From: UBA4582 sp002389265
GTDB lineage: Bacteria > Pseudomonadota > Gammaproteobacteria > Pseudomonadales > Azotimanducaceae
Assembly (NCBI GenBank): GCA_943788825.1
Contig: CALSRT010000002.1
Location: forward strand, 1,054,001 to 1,118,000
Length of the DNA stretch: 64,000 bases
Reading direction: 5' to 3'
Shown here: piece after piece, positions 17,058-26,045 of the stretch
Numbering within the stretch: position 1 is the stretch's first letter
Layout of the letters: each line of letters starts with the position of its first letter
Position numbers and translations under genes: made by a program
The notes under the pieces: model-generated
Told to the model about the DNA's origin: nothing
Database searches by the model: none
The model's input: only the letters and a program-made list of their open reading frames with translations

Positions 17058-17738
17058 GTGAATGAGCCACTTTCGATTATCGACCTGGTAACAAATGCCA
17101 GTATTGTAGTGCAGTGTGTGATGGCCATATTGGTTCTGGCCTCAATGGTGTCATGGGTCATGATCTTTCAACGTGGCTTCAGCTTGTCGTCGATCAAGCG
17201 AGAGTCTATCGCCTTTGAAGATGAGTTTTGGTCGGGTAAGGATTTGCGCAAAATTTATCTGGAAATTGAAGCCAGTGAGCGTGAACCCGTGGGCATGGAG
17301 CTTATTTTTGTCGCGGGTTTCAAGGAATTTACGCGTCTGCGCCAGCAAAAGGAGGCAGATCCCGATCGCATTATGCAAAGCGTGCAGCGGGCCATGCGGG
17401 TTGCCTTGTTGCGAGAAGAGGAACGCATGGAAACAAGTTTGCCGTTTCTGGCGACAGTTGGCTCAACCAGCCCTTACATTGGTCTGTTCGGTACCGTCTG
17501 GGGCATTATGAATTCTTTTCGAGGGCTGGCAACAGTCAACCAAGCCAGTCTGTCTGTGGTAGCGCCGGGTATTTCCGAGGCGTTGGTGGCCACTGCGATC
17601 GGTCTGTTTGCAGCCATTCCCGCAGTGATTGCCTACAACCGTTTTGCTGCCCAGGTTGAAGTTATCGTGAATCGACTCGACGCTTTTACTGATGAGTTCA
17701 GCGGTATCTTGTACCGCGGCATTCGTCGACAGGATTAA
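17058..17738 (+). CDS. tolQ: Tol-Pal system proton channel subunit TolQ
   Basis: A 226-residue inner-membrane protein of the TolQ/ExbB/MotA group with three membrane segments: about residues 15-38, 130-155 and 170-195 (TVGSTSPYIGLFGTVWGIMNSF; GISEALVATAIGLFAAIPAVIAYN). With TolR it uses the proton gradient to energise TolA during outer-membrane constriction. GTG start. tolR begins 2 bp after its stop. Confidence 0.95.
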   Translation: MNEPLSIIDLVTNASIVVQCVMAILVLASMVSWVMIFQRGFSLSSIKRESIAFEDEFWSGKDLRKIYLEIEASEREPVGMELIFVAGFKEFTRLRQQKEADPDRIMQSVQRAMRVALLREEERMETSLPFLATVGSTSPYIGLFGTVWGIMNSFRGLATVNQASLSVVAPGISEALVATAIGLFAAIPAVIAYNRFAAQVEVIVNRLDAFTDEFSGILYRGIRRQD

Positions 17739-17740
17739 TA

Positions 17741-18160
17741 ATGGCCAAAGCAGCAAGAAGAAAGCCCATGGCTGAGATCAACGTCGTCCCATACATCGAC
17801 GTGACATTGGTGCTATTGGTTATTTTTATGGTGACTGCGCCTATGATGACCCAGGGCATCAATGTTGATCTACCGGATGCCGCCTCAGGACCGCTGTCAG
17901 TGAGTGAGAATGAACTGACACTGGTTGTCTCGGTTAAAGCAGATTCAACCTACTACATCAACGTGGGTGATGAGGAGCAAAGTGTCGCGCTCGAGTTGAT
18001 CGGTGAACGCGCAGCGAAGATTATTCAGGCAAATCCCGACATCAAGGTGCTGGTGGAGGGCGATCAGGCCCTCAACTATGGTGTTGTAGTGAACTTGATG
18101 AATGTTTTGCAACAGGCAGGGGCTGGGAGTGTGGGTCTCATCACAGAACCGCCGGGATAG
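17741..18160 (+). CDS. tolR: Tol-Pal system protein TolR
   Basis: A 139-residue TolR/ExbD protein with one N-terminal membrane segment (residues 14-34, NVVPYIDVTLVLLVIFMVTAP) that contains the conserved Asp essential for proton use, then a periplasmic domain ending in MNVLQQAGAGSVGLIT. It partners with TolQ. Confidence 0.95.
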   Translation: MAKAARRKPMAEINVVPYIDVTLVLLVIFMVTAPMMTQGINVDLPDAASGPLSVSENELTLVVSVKADSTYYINVGDEEQSVALELIGERAAKIIQANPDIKVLVEGDQALNYGVVVNLMNVLQQAGAGSVGLITEPPG

Positions 18161-18164
18161 CATT

Positions 18165-18944
18165 ATGAGTTCGATCAGAACCTACATTGTGCCTGCGGTA
18201 TTGGCCTTGGCAGTGCATGTCGGCGTCATCACCTTATTGTTAGTCAACTGGGATGAGGCGGCGCCAAGTGCCTCTGCTGCGGTAGAGCATTACTACATTA
18301 AGGCCGCACTAGTGGCGGAAAACCCGCATAAGGTCAAACAACAAAAGCTGGCTGACGCTGCTCTGCAGCGCCGTCAAGCCAAGGCTCGACTGGCAAAGCA
18401 GCGAGACGCAGCACGTCGAGCGCAATTAGATCAGGATGCCAAGGTGAAGGCTGATCTTGCGGCCAAGGCAAGTCAGGCTGCAAAAAAATCGCGCTTGGAG
18501 ACCATGTTGGCTGCGGCGCAGCAGGCTGAAGAAAAGCGGGCTGAAGAGAAACTAGCGCAGGAGGCCAAGGAGGCTAAAGTGGCAACGGAGCAAGATCTGG
18601 CCCGTGCCCTCAGCGAGGAACAGGACTATCGATTAGCAGTGACTGATGATGAAAAGGCCATGGCTTACGTGTCGCAGATCCAGCGTGAAATTATTCAGAA
18701 CTGGTCAAGACCACCGAGTGCGCGAAATGGCATGCAGGTCTTGTTAACGGTATTTTTAGTGCCCACTGGGGAAGTGGTTGACGTAACGCTGAAAACCTCG
18801 AGTGGTAACGAGGCGTTTGATCGTTCAGCGATGCTGGCGGTCCGTAAAGCCGAACGCTTTATTGTGCCTACCAATTCAGCGCAATTTGAACGTAATTTCC
18901 GCGAATTTGAGGTCATGTTCAGGCCTGAAGATCTAAGACTGTAA
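18165..18944 (+). CDS. tolA: Cell envelope integrity protein TolA
   Basis: A 259-residue envelope-spanning protein: an N-terminal membrane anchor (residues 5-28), an Ala/Lys/Gln/Glu-rich helical linker (about 55-150, QQKLADAALQRRQAKARL...), and a C-terminal TonB/TolA-type domain (WSRPPSARNGMQVLLTVFLVPTGEVVDV) that binds Pal and TolB. ATG 18165 is chosen over an upstream start at 18102, because it lies 4 bp after tolR and begins directly before the anchor. Confidence 0.93.
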   Translation: MSSIRTYIVPAVLALAVHVGVITLLLVNWDEAAPSASAAVEHYYIKAALVAENPHKVKQQKLADAALQRRQAKARLAKQRDAARRAQLDQDAKVKADLAAKASQAAKKSRLETMLAAAQQAEEKRAEEKLAQEAKEAKVATEQDLARALSEEQDYRLAVTDDEKAMAYVSQIQREIIQNWSRPPSARNGMQVLLTVFLVPTGEVVDVTLKTSSGNEAFDRSAMLAVRKAERFIVPTNSAQFERNFREFEVMFRPEDLRL

Positions 18945-18954
18945 TAGGAATTCA

Positions 18955-20274
18955 ATGAAACTAAACGCTTACCTGATCACTCTGCTAGTCGTCTGTATCC
19001 CCGTCAAATCCGTGCTGGCAGATTTGCGGATTGAAGTAACCCAAGGGGTTGATAATGCGTTGAGGGTGGCCGTCGTCCCGTTTGATTGGCGGGGCGCTGG
19101 CAGGCTGCCAGAAAATATCAGCGACATCATCGATGCTGACTTAGTGCTCAGCGGCCGGTTTGAGAGTTTACCTGCCAGTCAGATGCTGAGTTTGCCCCAT
19201 GAACCTGCAGAAATTTTCAATCGCGATTGGCGTTTACTGAACGTTGAGTATCTGGTGATTGGGCATGTGTCACCAGTAGGTGATCGTTACCGTTTGACCT
19301 ACACCTTATATAATGTCTTCAAGCAATCGGTGGAACTTCGCCAGACCATCGAGGGTGAGGCCAGCGAGATGCGCGATATGGCACACTATGCCAGCGACAG
19401 CGTGTTTAAAATTCTCACAGGCATCGAGGGGGCATTTTCGACCCAAATCATGTACGTGACTGCCTTGGGCCCGCTCACTGATCGCCGTTATCGGCTGAAT
19501 ATCGCTGATGCCGATGGCCATCGAGTCGAGACCATGCTGGAATCCAAGGAGCCAATTCTTTCGGCGAGTTGGTCGCAAGATGGCCGTTATATCGCCTATG
19601 TATCCTTCGAAGTGGACAGTCGACCGGCAATATTTTTGCGCGATGTGGTCAATGGCACGCGACAGCAATTAACGAATTTCCCCGGGCTGAATGGTGCGCC
19701 GGCATTTTCGCCTGATGGCAAGCAGTTAGCAGTGGTTTTGTCAAAAGATGGTAACCCCGATATCTACATCCTTACTATTGCCGACCGGCGGCTGCGGCGG
19801 GTGACCAGACATTATGGTATTGATACTGAGCCGTCTTGGAGCCCAGATGGTAAGGGCATTATTTTTACGTCTAACCGGGGAGGGCAGCCGCAGATTTACC
19901 AGATTCAGCTAGACGATCTATCGATCGAACGGCTGACCTTCGAGGGCGACTATAACGCCAAGGCCAGTGTTTTGCCTGATGGCAGTGGTATCGTCATGGT
20001 GCATCGTCGGGAAGGGGTATTCCATATCGCGATGCTGGATCTGATTCGCGGTCGTGTGACGGTGTTAACTGAGACAAGCCTGGATGAATCACCGAGTATT
20101 GCACCTAACGGCAGTATGTTGATTTACGCGACTCAATATGGCGGTGAGGGAATTTTGGCGGCTGTCTCTGTTGATGGCGGCGTAAAGTTTAATTTGCCTT
20201 CAAGTGAAGGTGATGTGCGAGAACCCGCTTGGTCGCCACAAAAACGGCGAATGTTTAAACCAATTTCGGAGTAG
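18955..20274 (+). CDS. tolB: Tol-Pal system beta-propeller protein TolB
   Basis: A 439-residue periplasmic protein. Seen: a signal peptide (about 1-22, cleaved near VLA-DL), an N-terminal alpha/beta domain, then a six-bladed propeller with repeated SPDGK/WSPDGK motifs (ASWSQDGRYIAY, PAFSPDGKQLAV, PSWSPDGKGIIF, PAWSPQKRR). It binds Pal and is released by TolA. Confidence 0.95.
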   Translation: MKLNAYLITLLVVCIPVKSVLADLRIEVTQGVDNALRVAVVPFDWRGAGRLPENISDIIDADLVLSGRFESLPASQMLSLPHEPAEIFNRDWRLLNVEYLVIGHVSPVGDRYRLTYTLYNVFKQSVELRQTIEGEASEMRDMAHYASDSVFKILTGIEGAFSTQIMYVTALGPLTDRRYRLNIADADGHRVETMLESKEPILSASWSQDGRYIAYVSFEVDSRPAIFLRDVVNGTRQQLTNFPGLNGAPAFSPDGKQLAVVLSKDGNPDIYILTIADRRLRRVTRHYGIDTEPSWSPDGKGIIFTSNRGGQPQIYQIQLDDLSIERLTFEGDYNAKASVLPDGSGIVMVHRREGVFHIAMLDLIRGRVTVLTETSLDESPSIAPNGSMLIYATQYGGEGILAAVSVDGGVKFNLPSSEGDVREPAWSPQKRRMFKPISE

Positions 20275-20372
20275 TTCTGATAGAATATGCGTTCCGAAAT
20301 GTGACGTAATCGTATGCTTTTCGAGTTTAAATTGTGCTTTAATCTGCTATCAGCGATTTTCAGGAGCTAATT

Positions 20373-20924
20373 ATGCTAAGAATAACAACACGTGGTGTCA
20401 TGGCAATCAGTTTTGCAGCCTTTGTTCTAGCTGGCTGTGCGTCGAAAACAGAGGTGGAAGAGCCTGTGGCAGAAGTAGCGCCGGTGGTAGTTGCGCCAGT
20501 AGTTGAAGCGCCTGTGGTTGCAGAGGTTAAGCGACCTATGGTCAGCGGTGGCAAGATTTCCGTGCCTGCTGCTGGTGGTATGGATGGAATGGAACAGCTG
20601 CAAGGGCTTTTCTACTTTGACTTTGATCAGACCATCGTCAAACGTGCGGGTCATATGGAGCTAAGTAAGCATGCGATGGTATTGAAAGACGATTCGACAT
20701 TACGAGTTCGCCTTGAAGGTCATGCCGATGAGCGTGGCACTCGTGAATACAACCTCGCCTTGGGTGAGCGTCGAGCAAATGCTGTGCGTGCTTACCTGGT
20801 TGCCGAAGGGGCCCCTCGTTCGCAGATCGAAGTGATTAGCTATGGTGAAGAGAAGCCAGTAGATGGTGGTCACAATGAAGCGGCCTGGGCGATGAATCGC
20901 CGAGTTGAAGTCGTTTACCGATAA
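20373..20924 (+). CDS. pal: Peptidoglycan-associated lipoprotein Pal
   Basis: A 183-residue outer-membrane lipoprotein. Lipobox LAGC gives lipidated Cys22, followed by a Val/Pro/Glu-rich linker (EEPVAEVAPVVVAPVV) and an OmpA-type peptidoglycan-binding domain (YFDFDQ, LEGHADERGTREYNLALGERRA, SYGEEKP). A CAGGAGC ribosome site precedes the start. Confidence 0.96.
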   Translation: MLRITTRGVMAISFAAFVLAGCASKTEVEEPVAEVAPVVVAPVVEAPVVAEVKRPMVSGGKISVPAAGGMDGMEQLQGLFYFDFDQTIVKRAGHMELSKHAMVLKDDSTLRVRLEGHADERGTREYNLALGERRANAVRAYLVAEGAPRSQIEVISYGEEKPVDGGHNEAAWAMNRRVEVVYR

Positions 20925-20945
20925 ATAGGGTTGCGGGCTATTCCG

Positions 20946-21776
20946 ATGCGTAGTGTCTGCCTGTTAAAAAGTGGTGTGCTGGGTCTGTTGATGCTGACTA
21001 GTGCGCCATTTTTGTTTGCGGCTACTAACGATGCCATTAGGGTTGAAACGCGCAACGTGTCTGCTATCCAACAGTTACCGTTTCAGCCGCCAATTGAAAA
21101 CGTTAGTCCGTCGGCGGGTATTGATGCGGAGTATCAGTCGCAGTTGGTTGAGCAGGAAGTGCAGACCTTGCGCGGGCTGGTTGAAGACCTGCAGTATCAG
21201 CTTAAAAGAATGAAGAAAATTCAGGACGATCGTTATCTGGAGCTCGATAGTCGGTTTCAGGATTTGAGTAGGCGGTTGGCCGTGGACAAGCTTGGCGTAG
21301 TGCCTGACACTGACGCAGGCAATCCGGAGGTCATTAATAATCCCGGCAATGTAGCTGTTGAGGAAGCGCCAGTTGATTCTGACCAGAGCGAAAAATCTCT
21401 CTACGATACTGCGCTGGAGCTGATTCGAAATCGACAATACGGCCTTGCCATCACGCAATTACAGGCTGTGATCGACCGCTTTCCCAATGGGGACTTCGCC
21501 CCTAATGCCTATTATTGGATGGGTGAAGTTTATGCCGCGATGCCAACCCCCGAATATGAGAATGCGCGTCAGGCGTTTGTGCAGGTCATTACTTTTTTCC
21601 CTGATCACCGTAAAGTGCCTGATGCATCGTTCAAGCTGGGCAAGGTCCATCACCTTATGGGTGATTGTGACAAAGCGAAAGAACTGCTGAACAAGGTCAT
21701 TGAGCAATACCAAGGCAAGTCCGTTGCCAAGTTGGCGAGCAGTTATTTACGCGATGGAATGGTCAACTGCCAATAG
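20946..21776 (+). CDS. cpoB: Cell division coordinator CpoB (YbgF)
   Basis: A 276-residue periplasmic protein: signal peptide (1-23, ending LFAAT), a coiled-coil trimerisation segment (about 55-105, EQEVQTLRGLVEDLQYQLKRMKK) and C-terminal TPR repeats (YDTALELIRNRQYGLAITQL..., APNAYYWMGEVYAAM..., ASFKLGKVHHLMGD). It links Tol energy state to PBP1B activity. I start at ATG 20946; a TTG at 20931 is possible. Confidence 0.93.
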   Translation: MRSVCLLKSGVLGLLMLTSAPFLFAATNDAIRVETRNVSAIQQLPFQPPIENVSPSAGIDAEYQSQLVEQEVQTLRGLVEDLQYQLKRMKKIQDDRYLELDSRFQDLSRRLAVDKLGVVPDTDAGNPEVINNPGNVAVEEAPVDSDQSEKSLYDTALELIRNRQYGLAITQLQAVIDRFPNGDFAPNAYYWMGEVYAAMPTPEYENARQAFVQVITFFPDHRKVPDASFKLGKVHHLMGDCDKAKELLNKVIEQYQGKSVAKLASSYLRDGMVNCQ

Positions 21777-21865
21777 TCATCCGTCTCATCATCTGAGCAG
21801 GCTTTTGCGCTGCTGCTAGATCCTTATAGATAGACCCTAATAGATAGATCCAAGTTCGACACGCT

Positions 21866-22504
21866 ATGCTAAGAATTACAGAGATATTCTACTCGCTCCA
21901 GGGTGAAGCAAGAACCAGTGGCTTGCCGACAGTGTTCGTGCGCTTGACGGGTTGTCCGTTACGCTGCCAGTACTGCGACACAGCCTATGCTTTCAGCGGA
22001 GGCACCATGACTTCGTTGGAAGAAGTGCTTGAGCAGGTGGCGGGCTTTGGTGCTCGTTACGTGACGGTAACTGGCGGTGAACCGTTGGCTCAGCCAGCCT
22101 GTTTGCCCTTGTTGGTGGGCCTATGCGATGCGGGTTATCAGGTGTCGCTTGAAACCAGTGGCGCACTAGATATTGCTGGCGTCGACCCAAGAGTCTCAAT
22201 TGTCCTGGATCTGAAGACCCCTGGATCTGCCGAGGTGAGCCGCAATTTGTACACCAATTTGGCATTGCTGGCGAACAAGGATCAGGTGAAGTTTGTGATT
22301 TGTGATCGGCAGGACTTCAATTGGGCCAGTTTTAAAGTGCGCGAATATGAGCTGTTGGATCGTGTGGGCGATGTGTTGTTTTCGCCGAGTGTCGGTCAAC
22401 AAGACGCTACCGAATTGGCAGAGTGGATTCTCGCGGAGCAACTGCCAGTCAGATTTCAGATGCAATTGCACAAGATACTCTGGGGAGATAAGCCCGGTGT
22501 CTGA
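21866..22504 (+). CDS. queE: 7-carboxy-7-deazaguanine synthase QueE
   Basis: A 212-residue radical SAM enzyme of the queuosine pathway that converts CPH4 to 7-carboxy-7-deazaguanine. Seen: an FeS-cluster motif CPLRCQYC (Cys30, Cys34, Cys37, the QueE CxxxCxxC spacing), SLQGEARTSG for substrate binding and VTGGEPLAQ. Its stop overlaps the GTG start of queC. Confidence 0.95.
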   Translation: MLRITEIFYSLQGEARTSGLPTVFVRLTGCPLRCQYCDTAYAFSGGTMTSLEEVLEQVAGFGARYVTVTGGEPLAQPACLPLLVGLCDAGYQVSLETSGALDIAGVDPRVSIVLDLKTPGSAEVSRNLYTNLALLANKDQVKFVICDRQDFNWASFKVREYELLDRVGDVLFSPSVGQQDATELAEWILAEQLPVRFQMQLHKILWGDKPGV

Positions 22505-23204
22505 TGCGCCTATCACTCGGCCTCGAGCGGTCGTACTGCTGTCTGGTGGCCTGGACTCTGCGACAACCCTGGCGATGGCTCAGGCTGAAGGTTTTGAGTG
22601 TTTTTGTCTGAGCTTTGACTACGGCCAGCGCCATTTAACGGAAATTCGGTTTGCCGGCCAGATAGCTTCAAAGCGCGCGGCCCACCATAAAGTGGTGTCT
22701 GTGGATATCGCCGGATTTGGTGGCTCTGCACTGACCGACCGTAATATTGCGGTGCCAACTGTCGTCGCAGCGAACGAGCCGTCTGACATTCCGGTGACTT
22801 ATGTGCCGGCTCGCAATACAGTATTTCTGGCTTACGCGCTCGCCTATGCCGAAGTGCTGGAGGCTCTGGATATCTTTATCGGTGTCAATGCCGTTGATTA
22901 TTCTGGATATCCTGATTGTCGCCCTGAATTTATCCAGGCCTTTGAGACCATGGCAAACCTGGCGACCCGTATCGGTGTCGAAGGTGGGCGTCTGCACATT
23001 CATACGCCGCTAATTGCGCTGAGTAAGGAGGCGATTATCAAGGTCGGTCTGGGTCTCGGCGTTGATTACGGACAAACTGTCTCTTGCTATCAGTTGGATG
23101 AATCGGGTGGGGCGTGCGGAGAGTGTGATAGCTGCAGAATTCGCCGAGCCGGCTTTGAGGCGGCTGGTGCACCGGATCCTACCCGTTATTTTCCTCGAGG
23201 CTAA
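22497..23204 (+). CDS. queC: 7-cyano-7-deazaguanine synthase QueC
   Basis: A 235-residue adenine-nucleotide alpha-hydrolase-type enzyme that makes preQ0 from the QueE product and ammonia. Seen: PP-loop VLLSGGLDSATT near residue 12, VPARNTVFLAYALAYAE, and the C-terminal zinc cysteines (SCYQLDESGGACGECDSC). The GTG start at 22497, with GGGGAG upstream, overlaps the queE stop; earlier in-frame codons lie inside queE. Confidence 0.95.
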   Translation: MSDAPITRPRAVVLLSGGLDSATTLAMAQAEGFECFCLSFDYGQRHLTEIRFAGQIASKRAAHHKVVSVDIAGFGGSALTDRNIAVPTVVAANEPSDIPVTYVPARNTVFLAYALAYAEVLEALDIFIGVNAVDYSGYPDCRPEFIQAFETMANLATRIGVEGGRLHIHTPLIALSKEAIIKVGLGLGVDYGQTVSCYQLDESGGACGECDSCRIRRAGFEAAGAPDPTRYFPRG

Positions 23205-23326
23205 ATAGCCTTTCGGCCGCCTGGTTCAAGCCGCAGCCTTCAAGCAGCCATGGGAGCACAACGACTGCTGACAGATAAACCGACCTGGCGATTACCAGGA
23301 AAGTCTATCGGTGTAATCTATGCTCT

Positions 23327-23378
23327 GTAGCGTATCTATGTAGTGTATCTAGGTAGTGTATCTAGGTAGCGTATTGAC
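23327..23378. repeat. Four tandem 13-bp units in a 430-bp intergenic region
   Basis: Consensus GTAGTGTATCTAG: units at 23327, 23340, 23353 and 23366, the middle two identical and the outer two with 2 and about 4 changes. The surrounding spacer (23205-23634) between queC and the tRNA has no other gene I can support. It is too short and regular to be a CRISPR. Confidence 0.8.
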
Positions 23379-23547
23379 GTAATCCTTCCACGTCAGGGTT
23401 CTATAGTCGCGCCCACAACAGGCTGCATCCTTGGGCGAGGCAAAGGAATTCAATTTGAGCTAGGAATTTGACCGGCAGATGATACTGAGCATCAGGCGAG
23501 TTTACGCCGTTATACTGCCCCATTATTTCGTATATAACATGAAGAAA

Positions 23548-23581
23548 CACCCCCCGAGTTTTGCGTTATTCGTGGGGGGTG
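23548..23581 (-). terminator. Hairpin downstream of tRNA-Lys
   Basis: CACCCCCC (23548-23555) pairs with GGGGGGTG (23574-23581) around an 18-nt loop. On the minus strand it is followed by TTTCTTC, a weak U-tract. It probably ends the tRNA transcript. Confidence 0.65.
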
Positions 23582-23634
23582 ATCTCCATTTGTAGGGGCA
23601 CTTCTTAGGGGGTAACCACCTGTACATCTTGAAA

Positions 23635-23710
23635 TGGTGGGCCGACCGCGACTCGAACGCGGGACCTACTAGTTAAAAGCCAGCTGCTCTACCAACTGAG
23701 CTATCGGCCC
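23635..23710 (-). tRNA. tRNA-Lys (anticodon UUU), CCA encoded
   Basis: A full 76-nt cloverleaf reads on the minus strand: acceptor GGGCCGA/TCGGCCC with discriminator A and encoded CCA, D arm GCTC...GAGC, anticodon stem GCTGG/CTAGT with loop CTTTTAA (anticodon TTT), and T arm CCGCG-TTCGAGT-CGCGG. In Pseudomonas a tRNA-Lys also follows queC. Confidence 0.97.
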
Positions 23711-23773
23711 AAAAGAAGAGCGGGTATCATAACGGTTTACGTTTAAAACTCAAGCGCGAGTTGCGTTATTTGT

Positions 23774-24760
23774 TTAGTGGTTGATGCTGCCGGCTGGACG
23801 ATGAGCATGGGTGGTGAAAATCTGCTCAATGATTCGTCGGCAATGATCGATGCCCGTGAGCTGCTCGATGGTGAGTAACCCGCCTGGGTTGATGACATTA
23901 AACTCTATGACCCAAGGGTAAGCTAGGTCTAACCCGGCAAACTCAACGCCTTGCTCAACAAGAAATGCGCCAATTTTTCGACAATAAGTCCGTTCCATAC
24001 TGGTGAGTTCGCAGGTGCTGAGCGCTGCGCCTTGCATGCGATTAGTTCGATGGTCCTTTGCTGCTCGGCGCAAATATTGGCCCACGGGTTCGCCACCGGC
24101 AATCAGAACTCGCTTCTCACCGGCTTCGATTTCCTTTACATAGGGTTGCATCAAGCAGTACTGATCAGCGTCAACACCTGTCAGCGTTTCGAGAATCACC
24201 TGGGCGTTGGGATCTTGGGTGCTGAGCAAAAATACGCTGCGTCCCAGGCTGCCAGCCGGTGGTTTGACTATCCAGCGCTGGCCAGGATCGACTCGTTCAC
24301 GCTCAAGCATATGCTGGTAGAGTGCCTGTGGGTCAGTTGCAGCAAACAATTCGGGGTGTTGGAAAATCTGCGGATGACTGGCGAGTAAGTACTTGCTCTT
24401 GAAATGCATGATGGCAGTCAAAGAATTGATGATTCGACATTGTCCCTCCAGGGCATACAGCAGTTGGAACTTGTCTAGAAAGTTGTTGCGTAAACCCAAG
24501 GATAAAAGCCAAATGTTGTCGAGCGTCTGGAGTGGCATGGTGGTCGCTGAAGGAAAGGGCGCGCCCGTGATTAGTGGTGTCTCCAGCAGGAAAACATCGG
24601 CAACCACCTGGGAGGCCTGCATGGCGAGGGAGTCGGTAAAGCCGATATAGACTGAGTAGTTCTGCTTACACATTTCATTGGCGAAGCGTTGGTAATTATC
24701 GTCGATGACAACGTCGGTTTTGGCAATGAGAAAAACTATGCTTGGCATGGGAGTGCGCAT
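23774..24760 (-). CDS. ATP-grasp protein, glutathione-synthetase-like
   Basis: A 328-residue protein resembling prokaryotic glutathione synthetase (GshB) in layout: an N-terminal Rossmann-like domain (SIVFLIAKTDVVIDDNYQRFANEM), then an ATP-grasp domain with RWIVKPPAGSLGRSVF (phosphate-binding loop, near residue 165), MQPYVKEIEAGEKRVLIAGGEPVG, and the metal-binding WVIEFNVINPGG close to the C-terminus. It should join a carboxylate to an amine using ATP. The N-terminal half looks divergent from true GshB, so the substrate may differ. Start ATG 24760; ATG 24748 is an alternative. Confidence 0.75.
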   Translation of the reverse strand: MRTPMPSIVFLIAKTDVVIDDNYQRFANEMCKQNYSVYIGFTDSLAMQASQVVADVFLLETPLITGAPFPSATTMPLQTLDNIWLLSLGLRNNFLDKFQLLYALEGQCRIINSLTAIMHFKSKYLLASHPQIFQHPELFAATDPQALYQHMLERERVDPGQRWIVKPPAGSLGRSVFLLSTQDPNAQVILETLTGVDADQYCLMQPYVKEIEAGEKRVLIAGGEPVGQYLRRAAKDHRTNRMQGAALSTCELTSMERTYCRKIGAFLVEQGVEFAGLDLAYPWVIEFNVINPGGLLTIEQLTGIDHCRRIIEQIFTTHAHRPAGSINH

Positions 24761-24808
24761 CTCTTAATGTTCCCCCAGTTTACTCGCAGTCCTGATGGTC
24801 TGCCTATA

Positions 24809-24839
24809 TTGATCTATCTTTTGGCGAATTAGGTATAAT
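24809..24839 (+). promoter_or_regulatory. Sigma70-type promoter of nadA
   Basis: TTGATC (24809-24814) and TATAAT (24834-24839), spacing 19 bp, about 30 bp before the nadA start. Confidence 0.6.
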
Positions 24840-24871
24840 TAGACATCGAATCTCCGTGAGGTATGAATAAC

Positions 24872-25912
24872 ATGGCCAATATTGCATTTGATGTACCGCT
24901 GCACCAGAGCCAGACCATGACGGCGGCTGAAGTTCAGGATTATAAAATCAGGATTAAGGAACTGCTTGAAGCTCAAAATGCGGTTCTGGTGGCGCATTAC
25001 TATACGGCTGATGATATTCAAGAGTTGGCAGAGGAGACCGGTGGTTGCGTCGCTGACTCGCTCGAAATGGCGCGTTTTGGCAGCCAGTCAGACGCCACCA
25101 CGCTGGTGGTGGCGGGTGTGCGCTTTATGGGTGAGACCGCAAAGATTCTCAGCCCACAGAAGCGGGTATTGATGCCGACGTTGGAGGCGACCTGTTCATT
25201 GGATCTGGGCTGCCCGATAGGCGAGTTTTCTGCATTTTGCGATCAGTACCCTGATCGTACCGTTGTGGTTTATGCCAATACATCAGCGGCAGTCAAGGCC
25301 CGTGCAGATTGGGTGGTCACTTCCAGTATTGCTTTGGAGGTCGCGGAGCATTTGATGGACCAGGGAGAGAAAATTCTCTGGGCGCCGGATAAGTATCTGG
25401 GTAGCTATATCCAGAATGAGACCGGTGCGGATATGGTGATGTGGGACGGAGCCTGTATCGTCCATGAGGAGTTCAAGGCCAAAGGCCTGCGGGATCTGAT
25501 GAATGTTTATCCTGATGCCGCGGTACTGGTTCATCCGGAATCACCAGCAGGCGTTGTGGCCTTGGCGGATGTCGTGGGTTCCACAACCCAAATTATCAAT
25601 GCGGCCAGAGACCTGCCGAATAGTCATTTTATTGTTGCCACCGATCGAGGAATTTTCCATAAAATGCGCCAGGTGGCGCCGGGGAAGACGTTTATCGAAG
25701 CGCCCACTGCCGGTACCAGTGCGACCTGTCGTAGCTGCGCCCATTGCCCCTGGATGGGCATGAATGAGCTGCAAAATCTTTATGGGAGCCTGGCGGCGGG
25801 TACTAATGAGGTAACAGTAGAGGCCGAGATCGCCCGCCGAGCCCTAGTGCCGCTCGAGCGTATGGTGTCATTCGCCAACTCCGACGACTATCGTCTGCGG
25901 GCCAAACGGTAA
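24872..25912 (+). CDS. nadA: Quinolinate synthase A
   Basis: A 346-residue 4Fe-4S enzyme that condenses iminoaspartate with DHAP to quinolinate for NAD synthesis. Seen: AHYYTADDIQELAEETGG, the cluster cysteines (ATCSLDLGCP; CRSCAHCPWM near the C-terminus), HPESPAG and ATDRGIFHKM. The ATG at 24872 is preferred because GAGG lies 10-11 nt upstream; ATG 24863 would be only 1 nt from it. In Pseudomonas nadA also precedes the M48 protease gene. Confidence 0.95.
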   Translation: MANIAFDVPLHQSQTMTAAEVQDYKIRIKELLEAQNAVLVAHYYTADDIQELAEETGGCVADSLEMARFGSQSDATTLVVAGVRFMGETAKILSPQKRVLMPTLEATCSLDLGCPIGEFSAFCDQYPDRTVVVYANTSAAVKARADWVVTSSIALEVAEHLMDQGEKILWAPDKYLGSYIQNETGADMVMWDGACIVHEEFKAKGLRDLMNVYPDAAVLVHPESPAGVVALADVVGSTTQIINAARDLPNSHFIVATDRGIFHKMRQVAPGKTFIEAPTAGTSATCRSCAHCPWMGMNELQNLYGSLAAGTNEVTVEAEIARRALVPLERMVSFANSDDYRLRAKR

Positions 25913-26045
25913 TCCTGTAGTCGGTAAGAATGCAGTCGCTAAGAATGCCTATAGACGAGGGTGCAATAAGCGTCTAATAAACGTGCAATAGATGCGGGGC
26001 ACCAGCCGATAGTGACAGCATTATTGGCCTCCGCTAGCAACAGAA

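Noticed and set aside
23327..23378. Possible CRISPR array
   Set aside because: Units are 13 bp, directly adjacent and without spacers, so this is a simple tandem repeat.
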